Of a DNA stretch of 64,000 bases, positions 1-10,814 are shown piece after piece (position 1 is the first letter of the stretch; each line of letters begins with the position of its first letter). The stretch lies in contig NW_018343954.1 in assembly GCF_002099425.1 (NCBI RefSeq), forward strand, positions 23,831,501 to 23,895,500, written 5' to 3'. A program made the position numbers and the translations under genes. The notes beneath the pieces are model-generated. The model saw only the letters and a list, made by a program, of their open reading frames with translations, did not search any database and was not told where the DNA came from. This DNA comes from Phascolarctos cinereus (Eukaryota > Chordata > Mammalia > Diprotodontia > Phascolarctidae).

Positions 1-2057
1 ACCAACAGAAACCACATGATCATCTCAATAGATGCAGAAAAAGCTTTTGATAAAATACAACACCCATTCCTATTAAAAACACTAGAAAGCATAGGTATAA
101 ATGGAGTCTTCCTTAAAATAATAAATAGCATATATCTAAAACCTTCAGCAAGCATTATATGTAATGGGGACAGGCTAGAAGCATTTCCAATAAGATCGGG
201 GTGAAACAAGGATGTCCATTATCACCACTGTTATTCAATATTGTACTGGAAACCTTAGCTTTAGCAATAAGAGAAGAAAAAGAAATTGAAGGCATTAGAA
301 TAGGCAAAGAAGAAACAAAGCTATCACTCTTTGCAGATGACATGATGATATACTTAGAGAATCCTAGAGAATCAAGTAAAAAACTACTTGAAATAATAAA
401 CAACTTTAGCAAAGTTGCAGGCTATAAAATAAACCCACATAAATCATCAGCATTTCTATATATTACCAACAAAGCCCAACAGCAAGAGATAGAAAGAGAA
501 ATCCCATTTAAACTTACTGTAGACATTATAAAATATTTAGGAGTCTACCTCCCAAAAAACCCAGGAACTCTATGAACACAATTACAAAACACTTTTCACA
601 CAAATAAAATCAGATCTAAATAATTGGAAAAACATCAGTTGCTCATGGGTAGGCCGAGCTAATATAATAAAAATGACAATCCTACCTAAGCTAATTTACT
701 TATTCAGTGCCATACCAATCAAACTACCAAAAATTATTTTATAGAGTTAGAAAAAATAATAAGATTCATTTGGAAAAACAAAAGGTCCAGAATATCAAAG
801 GAACTAATGAAAAGAAATGCAGGGGAAGGTGGCCTAGCAATTCCAGATCTTAAATTGTATTATAAAGCAGCAATCATCAAAACTGCTTGGTACTGGCTAA
901 GAAATAGGGAGGTGGATCAGTGGAATAGGTTAAATATGCAAGACACAGTAGTCAATGACTATAGTAATCTATTATTTGATAAACCCAAAGACCCCAGCTT
1001 CTGGGATAAGAACCCACTCTTTGAAAAAAACTGCTGGGAAAACTGGAAAAGAGTATGGCAGAAACTAGGCATAGACCCAAATCTCACACCATATACCAAA
1101 ATAAAGTCAAAATGGGTTCATGACTTAGATATAAAGGCTGATACCATAAGTAAACTGGGAGAACAAGGAATAGTTTACCTATCAGATCTATGGAGAACAG
1201 AAGAATTCATGACCAAACAGGAGATAGAGAACATTATGAAAAGCAAAATGGATAATTTTGATTACATTAAATTGAAAAGTTTTTGCACAAACAAAGCCAA
1301 TGCAACTAAGATTAGAAGGAAGGTAGAAAATTGGGAAAGAATTTTTACAACCAGTCTCTCTGATAAAGGCCTCATTTCTAAAATATATAGAGAATTAAGA
1401 CAAATTTATAAGAACACAAGCCATTCCCCAATTGATAAATGGTCAAAGGATATGAACAGACAGTTCTCAGATGAAGAAATTAAAGCCATCTATAGTCATA
1501 TGAAAAAATGCTCTAAATCATTATTGATTAGAGAAATGCAAATCAAAACAACTCTGAGGTACCACATCACACCTATCAGATTGGCCAACATGACAAAACA
1601 GGAAAATGATAAATGTTGGAGAAGATGTGGGAAAATTGGAACACTAATACATTGTTGGTGGAGTTGTGAAATGATCCAACCATTTTGGAGAACAATTTGG
1701 AACTATGCCCAAAGGGCTACAAAAATGTGCATACCCTTTGATCCAGCAATAGCACTTCTAGGGCTATATCCCAAAGAGATCAAACAAATGGGAAAAGGAC
1801 CCACATGTACAAAAATATTCATAGCAGCTCTTTTTGTGGTGGCAAAGAATTGGAAATTGAGAGGATGCCCATCAATTGGGGAATGGCTGAGCAAGTTGTG
1901 GTATATGAATGTAATGGAATACTATTGTGCTATAAGAAATGATGAACAGGCTGACTTCAGAAAAACCTGGAAAGACTTATATGGTTTGATGCTGAGTGAA
2001 GTGAGCAGAACCAAGAGGACTTTGTACACAATAACAGCCACGTTATGCAATGACTAA
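1..2057 (+). pseudogene. L1 ORF2 protein fragment (reverse transcriptase and C-terminal domain), frameshifted
   Basis: ORF2p is the endonuclease/reverse transcriptase that copies L1 RNA at a nicked target. Here frame 1 runs from the window start ([13 protein letters not shown], an RT core block) to about 200. A one-base deletion near 195-200 moves the reading to frame 3, which carries [13 protein letters not shown] and the catalytic FADD box at 330-341. A second shift near 560-567 moves it to frame 1, and a third near 730 returns it to frame 3. The last stretch is open for 416 codons to the stop at 2057 and holds the L1 C-terminal C-x3-C-x7-H-x4-C motif (Cys at 1614-1616, last Cys at 1665-1667). 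With at least three shifts it cannot make ORF2p. The ATG at 807 is internal to the domain, not a real start. Confidence 0.92.
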
Positions 2058-2440
2058 GATTGTTAAACTGAACCCTTCTCAGCATTACAGGATCTAAGAC
2101 ATCTCCAGAGGCCTCGGATGGAAAATGCTGTCCACATCCAAAGAAAGAACTATGAAAGTCGAATCACTATCACTTATTTTTACCTTCAGTTGAGTTTTGT
2201 TTCATCTTTCTGATGGTTCCTCCTATTGGTTTTAATTTTTACTTACAACTTCACTAATGTGAAAATATGTTTAATGGGTATGTAAATGTAAAACCTATAT
2301 CAGATTGTGCGCCATCTTGGGGAGGGTGGGGGGAAGGAAGAGGGAGAAAAATTTTCAACTCAAAAGCATATGGAAGTGACTGTTAATAAATCAAAATAAA
2401 TTAATAAAAAAAGAAGAAAAATTAAATTAAATTTAAAAAA
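1..2440 (+). mobile_element. L1 LINE, 3' half (ORF2 from the RT domain through 3' UTR and A-rich tail)
   Basis: A LINE-1 copy on the plus strand whose 5' part lies before the window. It holds the reverse transcriptase half and C-terminal region of ORF2, a 3' UTR of about 330 bases with a G-rich purine stretch near 2319-2345 (typical of L1 3' UTRs), and an A-rich tail from about 2385. The ORF2 reading is easy to follow and has few breaks, so this is the youngest-looking LINE here. The tail runs into a second, older L1 3' end at about 2452, so two L1 ends lie head to tail; either this L1 landed at the truncation point of the older one, or the older one was cut by it. Confidence 0.93.
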
Positions 2441-2451
2441 AGAAAACAAAA

Positions 2452-2866
2452 AGAAAAACCTGGGAAGACCTATATGAACTGATGCAAAATAAAATGATCA
2501 GAACCGGATGAAACTGTACATAGTAACAGCAATATTGTAACAATGATTAGCCATGAAAGACTGATCAATACAATCATGCAAGACAATTCCAAAGGACTCA
2601 TGATAAAAAATGCTATCTACCTCCAGAGAAAGAACTGATGGACTCTAAGTACAGACTGAAGAATGCTTTTTTTCTACTTTATTTTTCTTGCTTTGTTTTT
2701 GTTTTGTTTTGTTTTGTTTATAATATGGCTAATGTGGAAATGTATTTTGCATGACTTCACATATAGAATTGATATCGTATTGCTCACCTCATTGAGTAGG
2801 GGAGAGGTGGGAGTCAGAGAATTTGGAACTACATTTTTTAAAAAATAAATTTTAAAAATAAAAGAA
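2452..2866 (+). mobile_element. Older L1 3' end (last codons of ORF2 plus 3' UTR)
   Basis: The sequence restarts at the last ORF2 codons (reading like KTWEDLYELMQNKMIRT, parallel to KTWKDLYGLMLSEVSRT in the neighbouring L1) and runs through a 3' UTR with a T-rich stretch at 2667-2718 to an A-rich end near 2866. It differs from the adjacent L1 along its whole length, so it belongs to another, older subfamily rather than being a tandem copy. It is 5'-truncated, as most L1 copies are. Confidence 0.8.
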
Positions 2867-3215
2867 AGCAGAGTATGTAGGGATATGGAGGTGATAATGT
2901 GTTATTGTGACCTGTTGAGATCATATCTGTAAGTACCAGGATTGATTCTGGCTGTCACATTTTACAAAGGAGATAGATAAAATGAAGGCTATTTAGAAGC
3001 AGGCAAGCATAACGGTAAAGGAAGGGCCTCAAAACCATGTTCTATTAGAGTTTGTGAAAGGAAATAGAGAAGAGAGGAAACAGAGAAGGAGGGACATGAT
3101 AGTAGTCTCAAAGATTTGAGGATTATTATGATGATGAAGAATCATGCAAGTGGAGAACAAAAGTAGGAATAATGACTGGAAGTTGCAGAAAGGAAGGAAG
3201 GAAAGAAGGAAGCAA
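2867..3215. other. Unassigned unique sequence
   Basis: No gene, RNA or named repeat recognised. The stretch is purine-rich in its second half and ends in a short GGAA-type run (about 3190-3212). Confidence 0.5.
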
Positions 3216-3463
3216 GCAAATATTTCTTAAGTACTTACTATGTTCTAAGCACTGTGCTAAGAGCTTTATAAATATTATAGCATATGAACCTCACAAAAAC
3301 CATAGGAGTTTGGTTCTATTGTTATCTCCGTTTTACAGCTGAGGAAACTGAGGTAGGCAAATGTTAAATGACTTGCCCAGAATCACACAGCTACTAAGTT
3401 TCAGGTCAACTTTAAACTCAAGTCCTCTTGACTCTAGGCCTAACACTCTATCTACTCTGCCTG
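3216..3463 (-). repeat. MIR SINE
   Basis: Near full-length MIR read on the minus strand: in plus orientation it shows 'aagtacttactatgttctaagcactgtgctaag', then the 'gaggaaactgagg' core, 'cacacagctacta' and a terminal 'actctatctactctgcct'. MIRs are tRNA-derived CORE-SINEs mobilised by L2 and spread through all mammals. Confidence 0.88.
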
Positions 3464-3724
3464 ATTTAGTCTTATGTATTTGTGTGTGTTTGGGAACAAG
3501 GGGTGAGGGGAGGAGGAGGACTTCCTAATAACTATAATTATCCAAAATAGAATGGGCCACATCAGGAGCTAGTGCTTCCTCCTTCATTAGAGATCTTAAA
3601 GAATAAAGGACCACTTGCTGACTACCTTGTAGAGTGTATTTTAGTTCTGGTATGGGTTGAACAAGACGGCAACTGTTTCACATTCTCACACAATGGCAGG
3701 ACATTAGTGAAGTGCACTGCAAAG
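3464..3724. other. Unassigned unique sequence
   Basis: I recognise no feature. A short GT run and a G/A-rich patch lie near 3480-3520. Confidence 0.4.
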
Positions 3725-3905
3725 AATAGTGGATTTTAAGTCCGAAGAGCTGGGCTCAGATTCTGTCTCCAGAAGCACTTAAATACTTGTTGACTGACAA
3801 CTTGTGTGTCTTAAGGCAAGACAACCTCTAGGGGCTTCTTTTTTCTCATTAGTAATATGAAAAGGTCAGCCTAGAAAGTGTCTAAGGGCCCTTCCTATAA
3901 GCAAT
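3725..3905 (+). repeat. MIR-family SINE, diverged
   Basis: Weak but ordered MIR landmarks on the plus strand: 'gagctgggctcagattctg', then a decayed 'gtgtcttaaggcaag' in place of the 'tgaccttgggcaagt' box, and 'tctcattagtaatatgaaaagg' where the 'cctcatctgtaaaatggg' box belongs. Confidence 0.6.
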
Positions 3906-5236
3906 GGTTAAAAAGGAAAATTCAACGGCAATGAGTTAACTTCTGCAAACAAGTAAAATAAATTTGGAGTTTCCATGTGGGTCTTCAGAGGTAGACTCTG
4001 ATGCAGCCGCAGAAATCTACATTTAGCTATCATTTGAGGTCAGAACATGAAATTAGGCCTTCATATGCCATCCAGGTAGAGTAGTCAGGGGCCGTCTGTG
4101 AAAGTAGCTTTGAAAATTCACTTGACTTTCAAGCCCAGGAGGAAATGCACTAAAAAGATCAAACTGTTTTTAAAATCCAAAATCATGGGCAAGTTCATTT
4201 GTCCCTTTTTATTGACATTTCTAACCTCTCTGAAAAAGTATAAATTGAGTTTTGCTATAAAATTACTGTAGAGTTCAGGCTGTTGAGTAATATTTGTATT
4301 AGATGACAGAATTTCAAAGCCACTAAAGTCTCTAGGATTTCAATGAGATTTTTTTTCCTGCTCTCCTCCCTCTCTTTCTCCCTCTGTCTCTGTCTCTTTT
4401 TGTGTGTGCATGTCACTGTCTCTCTCTCTTCACCCTCTTCCTGTTTCCTTCACTTTGCCTCTCTTCTCACTTTCTCCCTCCCTCCTCACCATTCCCTCAA
4501 CCTCTCCCCCACCCCCTCCACTTTCAGCCAATGTCAGGAGAATGGGATGGAGTTCTCCAGGCAGTCATTTTGGTAAGTGATATAGTAGATGAAACTACAT
4601 TGTGACATTTCCCCAGCCCTATCACTCAGGTATGTTTACCTGCAGCTATCACCAAAGAACTAAAAGTAAATTTAAACCTAAAGGGTTGTTTGTTTTATTT
4701 TTTTTCTAGAAGTTTAATCTACTCCTGAAATGACAAAGTGAGACCCATGGTCCCTATTTGGGGATTTTGTTTTTCTTTTGCTCACCTCAAAAACCATAGG
4801 CCAGAAATGCACAAAAACATCAGGCACCTTTTCTCAGAGGCAATGAATCTCATCTAAGGCCTTCCTTGCCCCATGTTTCCAATCCTCACTCTAACTCATC
4901 ACCAGACAAATACACAAAAGTGGAATAATTTCCCAATTTGCTCTTGTTGAGAAAGTCTAAGGCTTGGGGAAAAGAGAAAGCGTACTTAATCATATTAATG
5001 GAGGAGGCAAAAAGCAGTAAATGAGAGCAGACAAGGCCTCTAAAGAATTTTTACACAAGTCTCCTTGCACATACTTAAAGGAGATAGACTACCACCTTCT
5101 AGGTTAAAAAATGTTATTCTGGATCTGAATAATAACTGACTTACATACATCAAGCTATATCTACACAATTAACAATCAGCTGACTGATTTTTTTTCTATT
5201 ATTCAATCTGTCCTTCTTGTGCGATATAGGCTTATG
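3906..5236. other. Unassigned sequence with a pyrimidine-rich tract
   Basis: About 1.3 kb with no gene or named repeat recognised. From 4344 to 4530 the plus strand is almost pure C/T (ctct, tctc, ccct runs); short ORFs across it are compositional artefacts. The rest is ordinary AT-rich DNA. Confidence 0.5.
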
Positions 5237-5430
5237 ATCAATAATTAGCATTAATTAAGTGCACACCATGTGCTAAGCATTGGAGATACAAAGATGGAAA
5301 GGAATGGGAAGGGAAAGGAAGGGAAGGGGAGGAGAGGAAAGAGGAAAGGGAGAAGGAAAAGAGAAGAAAAGTAGAGCATGGAAAAAAAGAAAAAGAGAGA
5401 GAAGAGAAAAACAAACCCCACCCTGAAAGA
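5237..5430 (-). repeat. L2 3' end fragment followed by a GGAA-rich purine tract
   Basis: At 5250-5300 the L2 3' end is readable on the minus strand ('ttaagtgcacaccatgtgctaagcattggagataca'). It runs directly into about 110 bases of nearly pure purine (gggaaagg, ggagagg, aaagagag; about 5298-5408), a degenerate simple repeat that has probably expanded inside the L2 copy. Confidence 0.6.
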
Positions 5431-5580
5431 CCTTAGATATAGCAGGGATCCTTAAGATCTTTTATTCAAACCAAGCCCTGCAGGTGAAGAAGTTTATCAA
5501 AAGTTACACTTGACCAAGTGATTTACTGATGGAGCCCAGACTTGAACCTGATTGTCTTGTACTTCTTCCTTGAAGGAAAT
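5431..5580 (-). repeat. Diverged MIR-like fragment
   Basis: Low-identity match to the MIR body on the minus strand ('gatggagcccagacttgaacctg' at about 5528-5550, preceded by a decayed 'aagtgattta'). Confidence 0.4.
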
Positions 5581-6509
5581 GATGCTACTGGGCCAGATCT
5601 AGGTAAGGAACAAATTAGCAAAACCTAATTTTTAGAAATGTACATTATGGATAAACTTGATGTCTCAAAAATACGGAAAATGCAGTCTGAGAATGAGTAG
5701 GTAGAGGAAGAAGAACAATGCCCATGCCCAGGGCTACTTGATCGGACCCACTAACTGCTCAAGTCACACCACCCTAGAGACTGAAAGCTCTAGGATGATG
5801 AGGAAAGAATCTTCAGAGTAATTTCAGAATGATAGCCCCATTTACTATGCCCCAGGGACAGCTCTCATAGCCTGTAATTTTGGTTTTCTTTTGCATTTCA
5901 TGGAACCTATAACATAATAAGTGTGCAGTAAATATTTATTAAATGAAAATTTGCATAAAGACTTCACCAATTTCTTCTTAAAACTGAGAAGATGATAAAG
6001 CACCGAGGAACATAGTTTCAGAAAAATTTGGAGAGTAAGGAAATCTTGGCACTGACCTGCAAGGAGCATGAGATGTTTTATTACTGCTACAACCAAGCTA
6101 ACATCATCCATACTCACAGGGCAGACTGGTTGATCTCCTAGAAAAGAACGTAAAAGTGCTCAAGGGATGCTTCTCTATTCTTAAATTATCAGGAAAAAAA
6201 TAAAATGGTATTTTAAAAAATAGAAGAAAGTTCAATGTGAATTTGAAGAGAATAGCTCTGAAAAGACAAAGAGGAATTCTGTCCTATGTTAGTTGGAGGC
6301 TAAGAGGAAAAGAGGAATGACCATTCCACACTTGGAGCTAATGATGGATCTGAGGCTCTTTCCAAAGAGGAAAATGTGTATCTTCTGCACAGGGGGGCAG
6401 TAGCTTATCCTCCAAAGGATGATGATGTAGTCTCATAGGTACAAGATCATCCAATAAGAGTACAACAAAAATAAGTAGTGGTTTTCTGTGGCTCCCCATT
6501 AAGACATCT
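5581..6509. other. Mostly unassigned sequence with a small L2 tail
   Basis: No gene is supported. A short L2 3' terminus lies at about 5885-5950 on the plus strand ('aataagtgtgcagtaaatatttattaaatga'). The two minus-strand ORFs here have no recognisable domain. Confidence 0.45.
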
Positions 6510-6600
6510 GGGTTACCAGAGGATAGAGAACATGACTTGTAGTCAGGAGGGCCTGAGCTAATCTCCTTAATCCCTCTTCTCAACTCAAGGAAAAGCAAGG
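6510..6600 (+). repeat. SINE fragment (MIR/Mar1-like)
   Basis: A short piece resembling a SINE head-to-body junction ('gagaacatgacttgtagtcaggagggcctgag'), with no convincing 3' part. Confidence 0.4.
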
Positions 6601-6730
6601 TACCATAAAAAGGAAGATGAGAAATCATATTCAAATTATTATGAACTGTAATAGATCCACTGCTTTTTTTGTTTTGTTTTGTCTATGAAGCTTGAGGAAG
6701 ACACAAGTTGAGTTACCATGAAAAGTACTT

Positions 6731-6785
6731 TGCTATTATTATTATTATCATCATCATCATTACCATCATCATCATCAACATCATT
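6731..6785. repeat. (ATT)n / (ATC)n trinucleotide microsatellite
   Basis: Interrupted run of att then atc triplets. It produces the Asp/Asn-rich minus-strand ORF at 6639-6824, which is therefore not a gene. Confidence 0.9.
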
Positions 6786-7299
6786 AAGTATAGAGTCAGC
6801 TATACGTGAACCTGATAATGCCAATAAAGGGGTCTATTTTCTCCCTGGGATGTGTAGCTAAGAACTTTTCAAGACTTGTCAAACCTATGACTACTACCCA
6901 TTTCTGGTGATTCATGTGATCACAAAAGATACTGCCAAGAGAATTTAGAAAGCAGAAATAAAGAAATAAATTCTTAGAGAAGGAATTGAAGACTGTACTT
7001 AGGGGTACAGATGGTATTTTCCTCACTGCTACCAATTGGAGGCAAGAAAGGGCTTGAAAAGAGAAAGGCATGTTTGGGAAGTAGATATTTGGTTAACAAG
7101 ATGGTATATGGGAATGTAATTTGGATTTCTCAACTACAGCTGAAAATATAGAAATGATGGACTCAAGGCCAAAGATGGATTATGCCTAATGAGTTGAAAA
7201 TAATATCTTTACTTGGAGACTTTCAAATCTAATTGATCCAATAAGCTAGCTACACTATAGGAAAAAAATAGCAGCACAATGAGAAGTTCATAGAACACT
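6786..7299. other. Unassigned, possibly 5' part of the CR1-like LINE
   Basis: No feature recognised with confidence. The last 200 bases may belong to the CR1-like element that becomes readable at about 7340. Confidence 0.3.
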
Positions 7300-8115
7300 A
7301 ATTTCAGGAAAGACAACTAATAAAAATCCATTATCTCAGATGTTTATAGACAAATGAGTAGAATACATCTATCAAAGCATATCATATCTAAATACGCCAT
7401 CACAAGAAGGCAAAATTCTAACTCATAGATTTCATTGAAATATAGTTAGATGTGACTGATCAAAGGAACACAGCAATTACTTAATAAATGCTTGATATAG
7501 CTCTGGAAGGTTTTTTTTTTTTTCAAAAATATTTGAATATGTAAAGTGTTAAATGGTAGTGAGTAGTATTATGATATCAATTATATAAATCAGTGGAAAT
7601 CTAGGATCTCTAGGGAGAAGCCATGGTGGTGAGCATTTAGGTGAAAAATTAGTGAAGTAACAGAAGCAATGTTGTCATCATACTACTACAGACCACCTTG
7701 ATACAAAAGTGAAATAGAGGAGTTCAGAAAACAGATCACAAGCCTGAGGGTGAAGCATTAGTGTTTGGGGAATTCAATTACTGGGATATATGCTAGAGTT
7801 CTTTCTCTATCCGAAGCAGAGGAGCTCAAATGTTTTGACTTTCCTTGATTATAATGTCATCTTTCAAAAATTAGAGAGGGAGCTTCTATCCTGAATCTTA
7901 TTTTCACCAACAAAAAGAAACTGGTAAGTGATGATATCTTTAAGAGACAATAACCTCTGCATCTTAGAACTTGTGATAGAAGAGATAATTCAAGCAGGCT
8001 CAGTTTTGAGAGAGCAGATTTCAAATATTTCAGAAAAAGGATAGGTAGGATCTTACATACTAGAGTTCCTCAGGGAAAGCCAGCCCAGGAGGGATAAGAA
8101 ATTCTTAAGAATGAA
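7300..8115 (+). mobile_element. CR1/L3-like LINE relic, ORF2 endonuclease region
   Basis: Several conserved blocks of a CR1-clade ORF2 apurinic-like endonuclease appear in order. At 7341-7372 there is a decayed CLYTNARSM-like block. YYYRPP lies at 7681-7698. VFGEFNYWDIC at 7761-7793 corresponds to the family's GDFNYPDICW motif. REGASILNLIFTNKKKL begins at 7873 and corresponds to REGALLDLLFTNREGL. The blocks lie in different frames with stops between them, so the copy is long dead. The 3' side is cut near 8115-8125, where L1 sequence starts. In life this domain nicks target DNA for target-primed reverse transcription. I recognise the clade but cannot separate CR1 from L3 subfamilies. Confidence 0.72.
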
Positions 8116-8124
8116 ATTTTATGT

Positions 8125-8897
8125 CAAAATAAGCTCTTGATAGGCACATGACTTAGACATAAAAGGGTATTACAAGACCAAGGGGAAAAATTACCTTTCA
8201 AGTGGATGAATATGGCAAAGTTCATAACCAAACAAGAAATATAGAGAATCACAGAAAATGCAAAGGACAATTTTGATTACATAAAATGTGCACAAACAAA
8301 ACTAATACAGCTAAAATTGGAAGGGAACAAGATAATTTGGAAAAAAATCTTTGCAGCAAATTTCTCTAACAAGGATCTTATTTCCAAGATCTTTAAGGAA
8401 CTAATTCAAATTTATAAGAATAAAAGCCATTCCCCAATTGAAAAATGGTCACAGGATATGAATACGCAGTTTTCTAAGGAAGAAATTCAATCTAATCTAT
8501 AGCCATATGGAAAAAAATGCTCCGAAATTCTAATAATTGAAAAAACACAAATTAAAGCAACTCTGAGGTTTACCTTCATATCTATCAGACAGGCAAAGTT
8601 TGAAAATGACAAATGTTGGAGGTACTGGGGGGTAGGGAATGAGTGTATTCATGGATTGTTGATGGAGCCCTTAATTGGTACAGCCATTTTGGAAAACAAT
8701 TTGGAACTATCACCACACCGATATTGAATTGTGCATAGCCTTTGACTCAATGATACCACCACTAGACCTATACCCCAAAGAGATCAAAGAAAGAGGAAAA
8801 GGACCCATATTTATAGCAGCTCTTTTTGTGGTAGTAAAAAAGTAGAAAATAGGGTGGAAATCACAACAATCAGGGAATGGCTGATCAAATTATGTGT
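8125..8897 (+). mobile_element. Old L1 ORF2 C-terminal fragment
   Basis: Reads through the same ORF2 C-terminal region as the 5' L1 but is more decayed: 'ggcacatgacttagacataaaa', the block IFKELIQIYKNKSHSPIEKWSQDMN (translated within 8317-8502, given only as family evidence), a damaged CCHC-region equivalent near 8610-8690, and 'ataccccaaagagatcaaag'. It ends inside the ORF near 8897 with no 3' UTR, so both ends are truncated. Several frame breaks are present. Confidence 0.85.
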
Positions 8898-9070
8898 AAG
8901 CAAGTGTCCAAGTGACCTCAGCAAAAGCTGCAAGTCTGCAGAGGCTAAAAGAGACATTGAAAGGTAAAGGGGAGAACCTTCAGACACAAAATAAACATTT
9001 TCTCACTCTATAAAGGGTAGAAGGCTTGAATATAGTAATTGCTTATAAAAAGACCAGCAATAGTACTAAT
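8898..9070. other. Short unassigned interval
   Basis: Nothing recognised. Confidence 0.3.
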
Positions 9071-9321
9071 AATAATAGCTAACATTTATATAGCACTTAC
9101 TATATGCTAGGTACTGTGCTAACAGCTTTACCATTATTATCCCATTTTCACCTCACAACAACCCTGGGAGGTAGGTTGATATTATTATTCCCATTTTACA
9201 GATGAGAAAACTGAGGCAAGTTACCTAGTGTCACACAGATAGTAAGTGTCCGTACCAGGTGTAAACTCAGTTCTTCCTGATTCCAGGCCCAGTACTCTAT
9301 TCACTGTGCCACTCACTGCTG
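9071..9321 (-). repeat. MIR SINE, near full length
   Basis: Minus-strand MIR with all landmarks in the plus reading: 'gctaacatttatatagcacttacta', 'cctcacaacaaccctgggaggtagg', 'ttttacagatgagaaaactgaggc', 'tcacacagatagtaagt', 'ttccaggcccagtactctattcactgtgcc'. Confidence 0.92.
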
Positions 9322-9559
9322 TTTATTGTCAGCAAGTCAGTGCATGTACCCTAGTGCAAAACAGCATTCACAGGGGTTGTCCTCAGTCAGTCTACATGAG
9401 ATTCCCATATGAGTTTTTGAGATGAAAAAAGTATTGATTACTGTCAGGAAACATGGAGTCGTTTACTGAAAAAAGGGCCTTTTGAGAGGGAAGAATTTGT
9501 TGAAGAGGAGAGGACTCAGAGCGGACTATCAGCCCTAGGACTGAAGCCCTGAAGGGGTC
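9322..9559. other. Unassigned interval
   Basis: No feature recognised. Confidence 0.3.
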
Positions 9560-10110
9560 AAAAGGAAGAAGCTTGTGCTGATTCTAAGGTCAGGATGGTT
9601 GTTCTAGTTGAAAGAGCTCTTAATAACACTGAAGCTGAAAAGGGCACAGTAACACTTCAGTGGAAGAGAAGGCAGCCCAGCCAGTGGCTGAAGGATGAAG
9701 AAAGACCCCAGCTGCTCATCAAAGGGCTCAAAGCACCGCACCTTGAGAGGAGCCCAATCGCAGCGTGGCCTGCAGCAGCCACAATGTCCAGTTGCCTACT
9801 TGACATTTTCTAGCATTAGAAAATGTTCTGAATGCTTGGCCCAGTCCAGCAGCAATGGTGCCTGATGAGGAGCTGGTATAGCCATTGAATGACCTGCCCG
9901 GCTCAGGCCAGCAACATGTGGGTCAATGGAGACACCATGCCTCGTGAAGAGCCTTCCCAGCTGAGAACGGCAGAGCAGCTTGTCAGCTTTGTGAAGCCTC
10001 TGGGGAGGGAAAGGATTCCATGGTCTGGGAGTGTCAGAGCTGTCAGCTGCCTCGGCCATGTGGGTCCATTACCCATGTGCCTCACTACCATTGTACGTAT
10101 TGAGTATTGA
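9560..10110. other. GC-richer unassigned segment with overlapping ORFs on both strands
   Basis: About 550 bases of higher GC content than the flanks, with open frames on both strands: plus 9595-9813 (72 codons) and 9889-10110 (73), minus 9796-10059 (87) and 9903-10157 (84). I do not recognise the translations, see no domain, signal peptide or membrane segment, and see no splice-site pattern that picks out one strand. It matches none of the repeat consensus patterns I know. It could be a retropseudogene, an uncharacterised marsupial repeat, or a non-coding RNA exon. The plus-strand ORF at 10031-10477 runs on into L2 and SINE sequence and is not a gene. Confidence 0.35.
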
Positions 10111-10111
10111 C

Positions 10112-10476
10112 CTGGAGCTATTGCAATGGCCTGCTCTAAGTCTCCCTCCACTCCCATCTATCCTCTACACACATTCCAAACTAATTTTCCCCTCAGTGCA
10201 TCAATCTGCCCCTACTCAAACTCCAGTAGCTCCTATTACCTCTAGAAACAAAACTAAATTTCTCAATTTCGCTTTGAAAGTCTTAGGGGCAGCTGGGTGG
10301 CACAGCGGACAGAACTGCAACCTTGGAGTCAGGAGAACCTGGGTTAAAATCTGGCTTCAGACACTTGACACTCACCATGTGACCCTCGGCAAATCACTTA
10401 ACCCCTATTGCCTCACCAAAAAAAAAAGGGGGGGGGAAGCATTTCACAACATGGTCCATTGTATCTTTAATCTTTA
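10112..10476 (+). mobile_element. L2 LINE fragment, split by a SINE
   Basis: L2 body on the plus strand: 'attgcaatggcctgctctaag', 'actcccatctatcctctacaca', 'cctactcaaactccagtagctccta', 'acctctagaaacaaa'. It is interrupted at 10286-10436 by a SINE and resumes after it ('gcatttcacaacatggtcc', equivalent to the L2 'ccttcacaacctggc' region). Confidence 0.75.
10286..10436 (+). repeat. tRNA-derived marsupial SINE (short type), inserted in L2
   Basis: Head 'ggggcagctgggtggcacagcg', body 'cttggagtcaggagaacctgggtt', 'gacacttgacactcaccatgtgaccctcggcaaatcactta', ending in an A/G run. It lacks the long Mar1 3' extension. The surrounding L2 continues on both sides, so this SINE is younger than the L2 copy. 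Confidence 0.88.
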
Positions 10477-10814
10477 AAAAATTTCCTAGCTAAATTGATT
10501 GGATTAGCCAACAATTATAATTTACAGTCTACCTTACCCCCAGCATGAGGCTTTTTTTTAAATAATGAAGCATATTCAAGAGTATTGTTCTCAATCGCAA
10601 AATGTGTACCATAGACAGATTTTAAATGTTAAATATTTTTATTTCATCTTGTCTTCTCTTTTTAATTTCTATTTTGTATATGTTTTATAAGGTACATAGT
10701 ATGTTTATACAATAGTATATGATTTATACACACAAAGGTGAATGATCAAACATTTTTAACTGAGAGGATCCATAGTCAAAATATTTTGGAGATTCCACCC
10801 CAAGGCACTGGTGA
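10477..10814. other. Unassigned AT-rich sequence
   Basis: No feature recognised; T-rich and A-rich runs only. Confidence 0.35.

Noticed and set aside
807-2057. 416-codon open frame as a host gene
   Set aside because: It is the C-terminal part of L1 ORF2, continuous with RT sequence upstream and an L1 3' UTR downstream.
4344-4605. Overlapping Ser/Leu/Phe-rich ORFs
   Set aside because: They are read from a C/T simple-sequence tract.
10031-10477. 148-codon ORF as a gene
   Set aside because: It crosses L2, a SINE and L2 again, so its translation is a repeat artefact.
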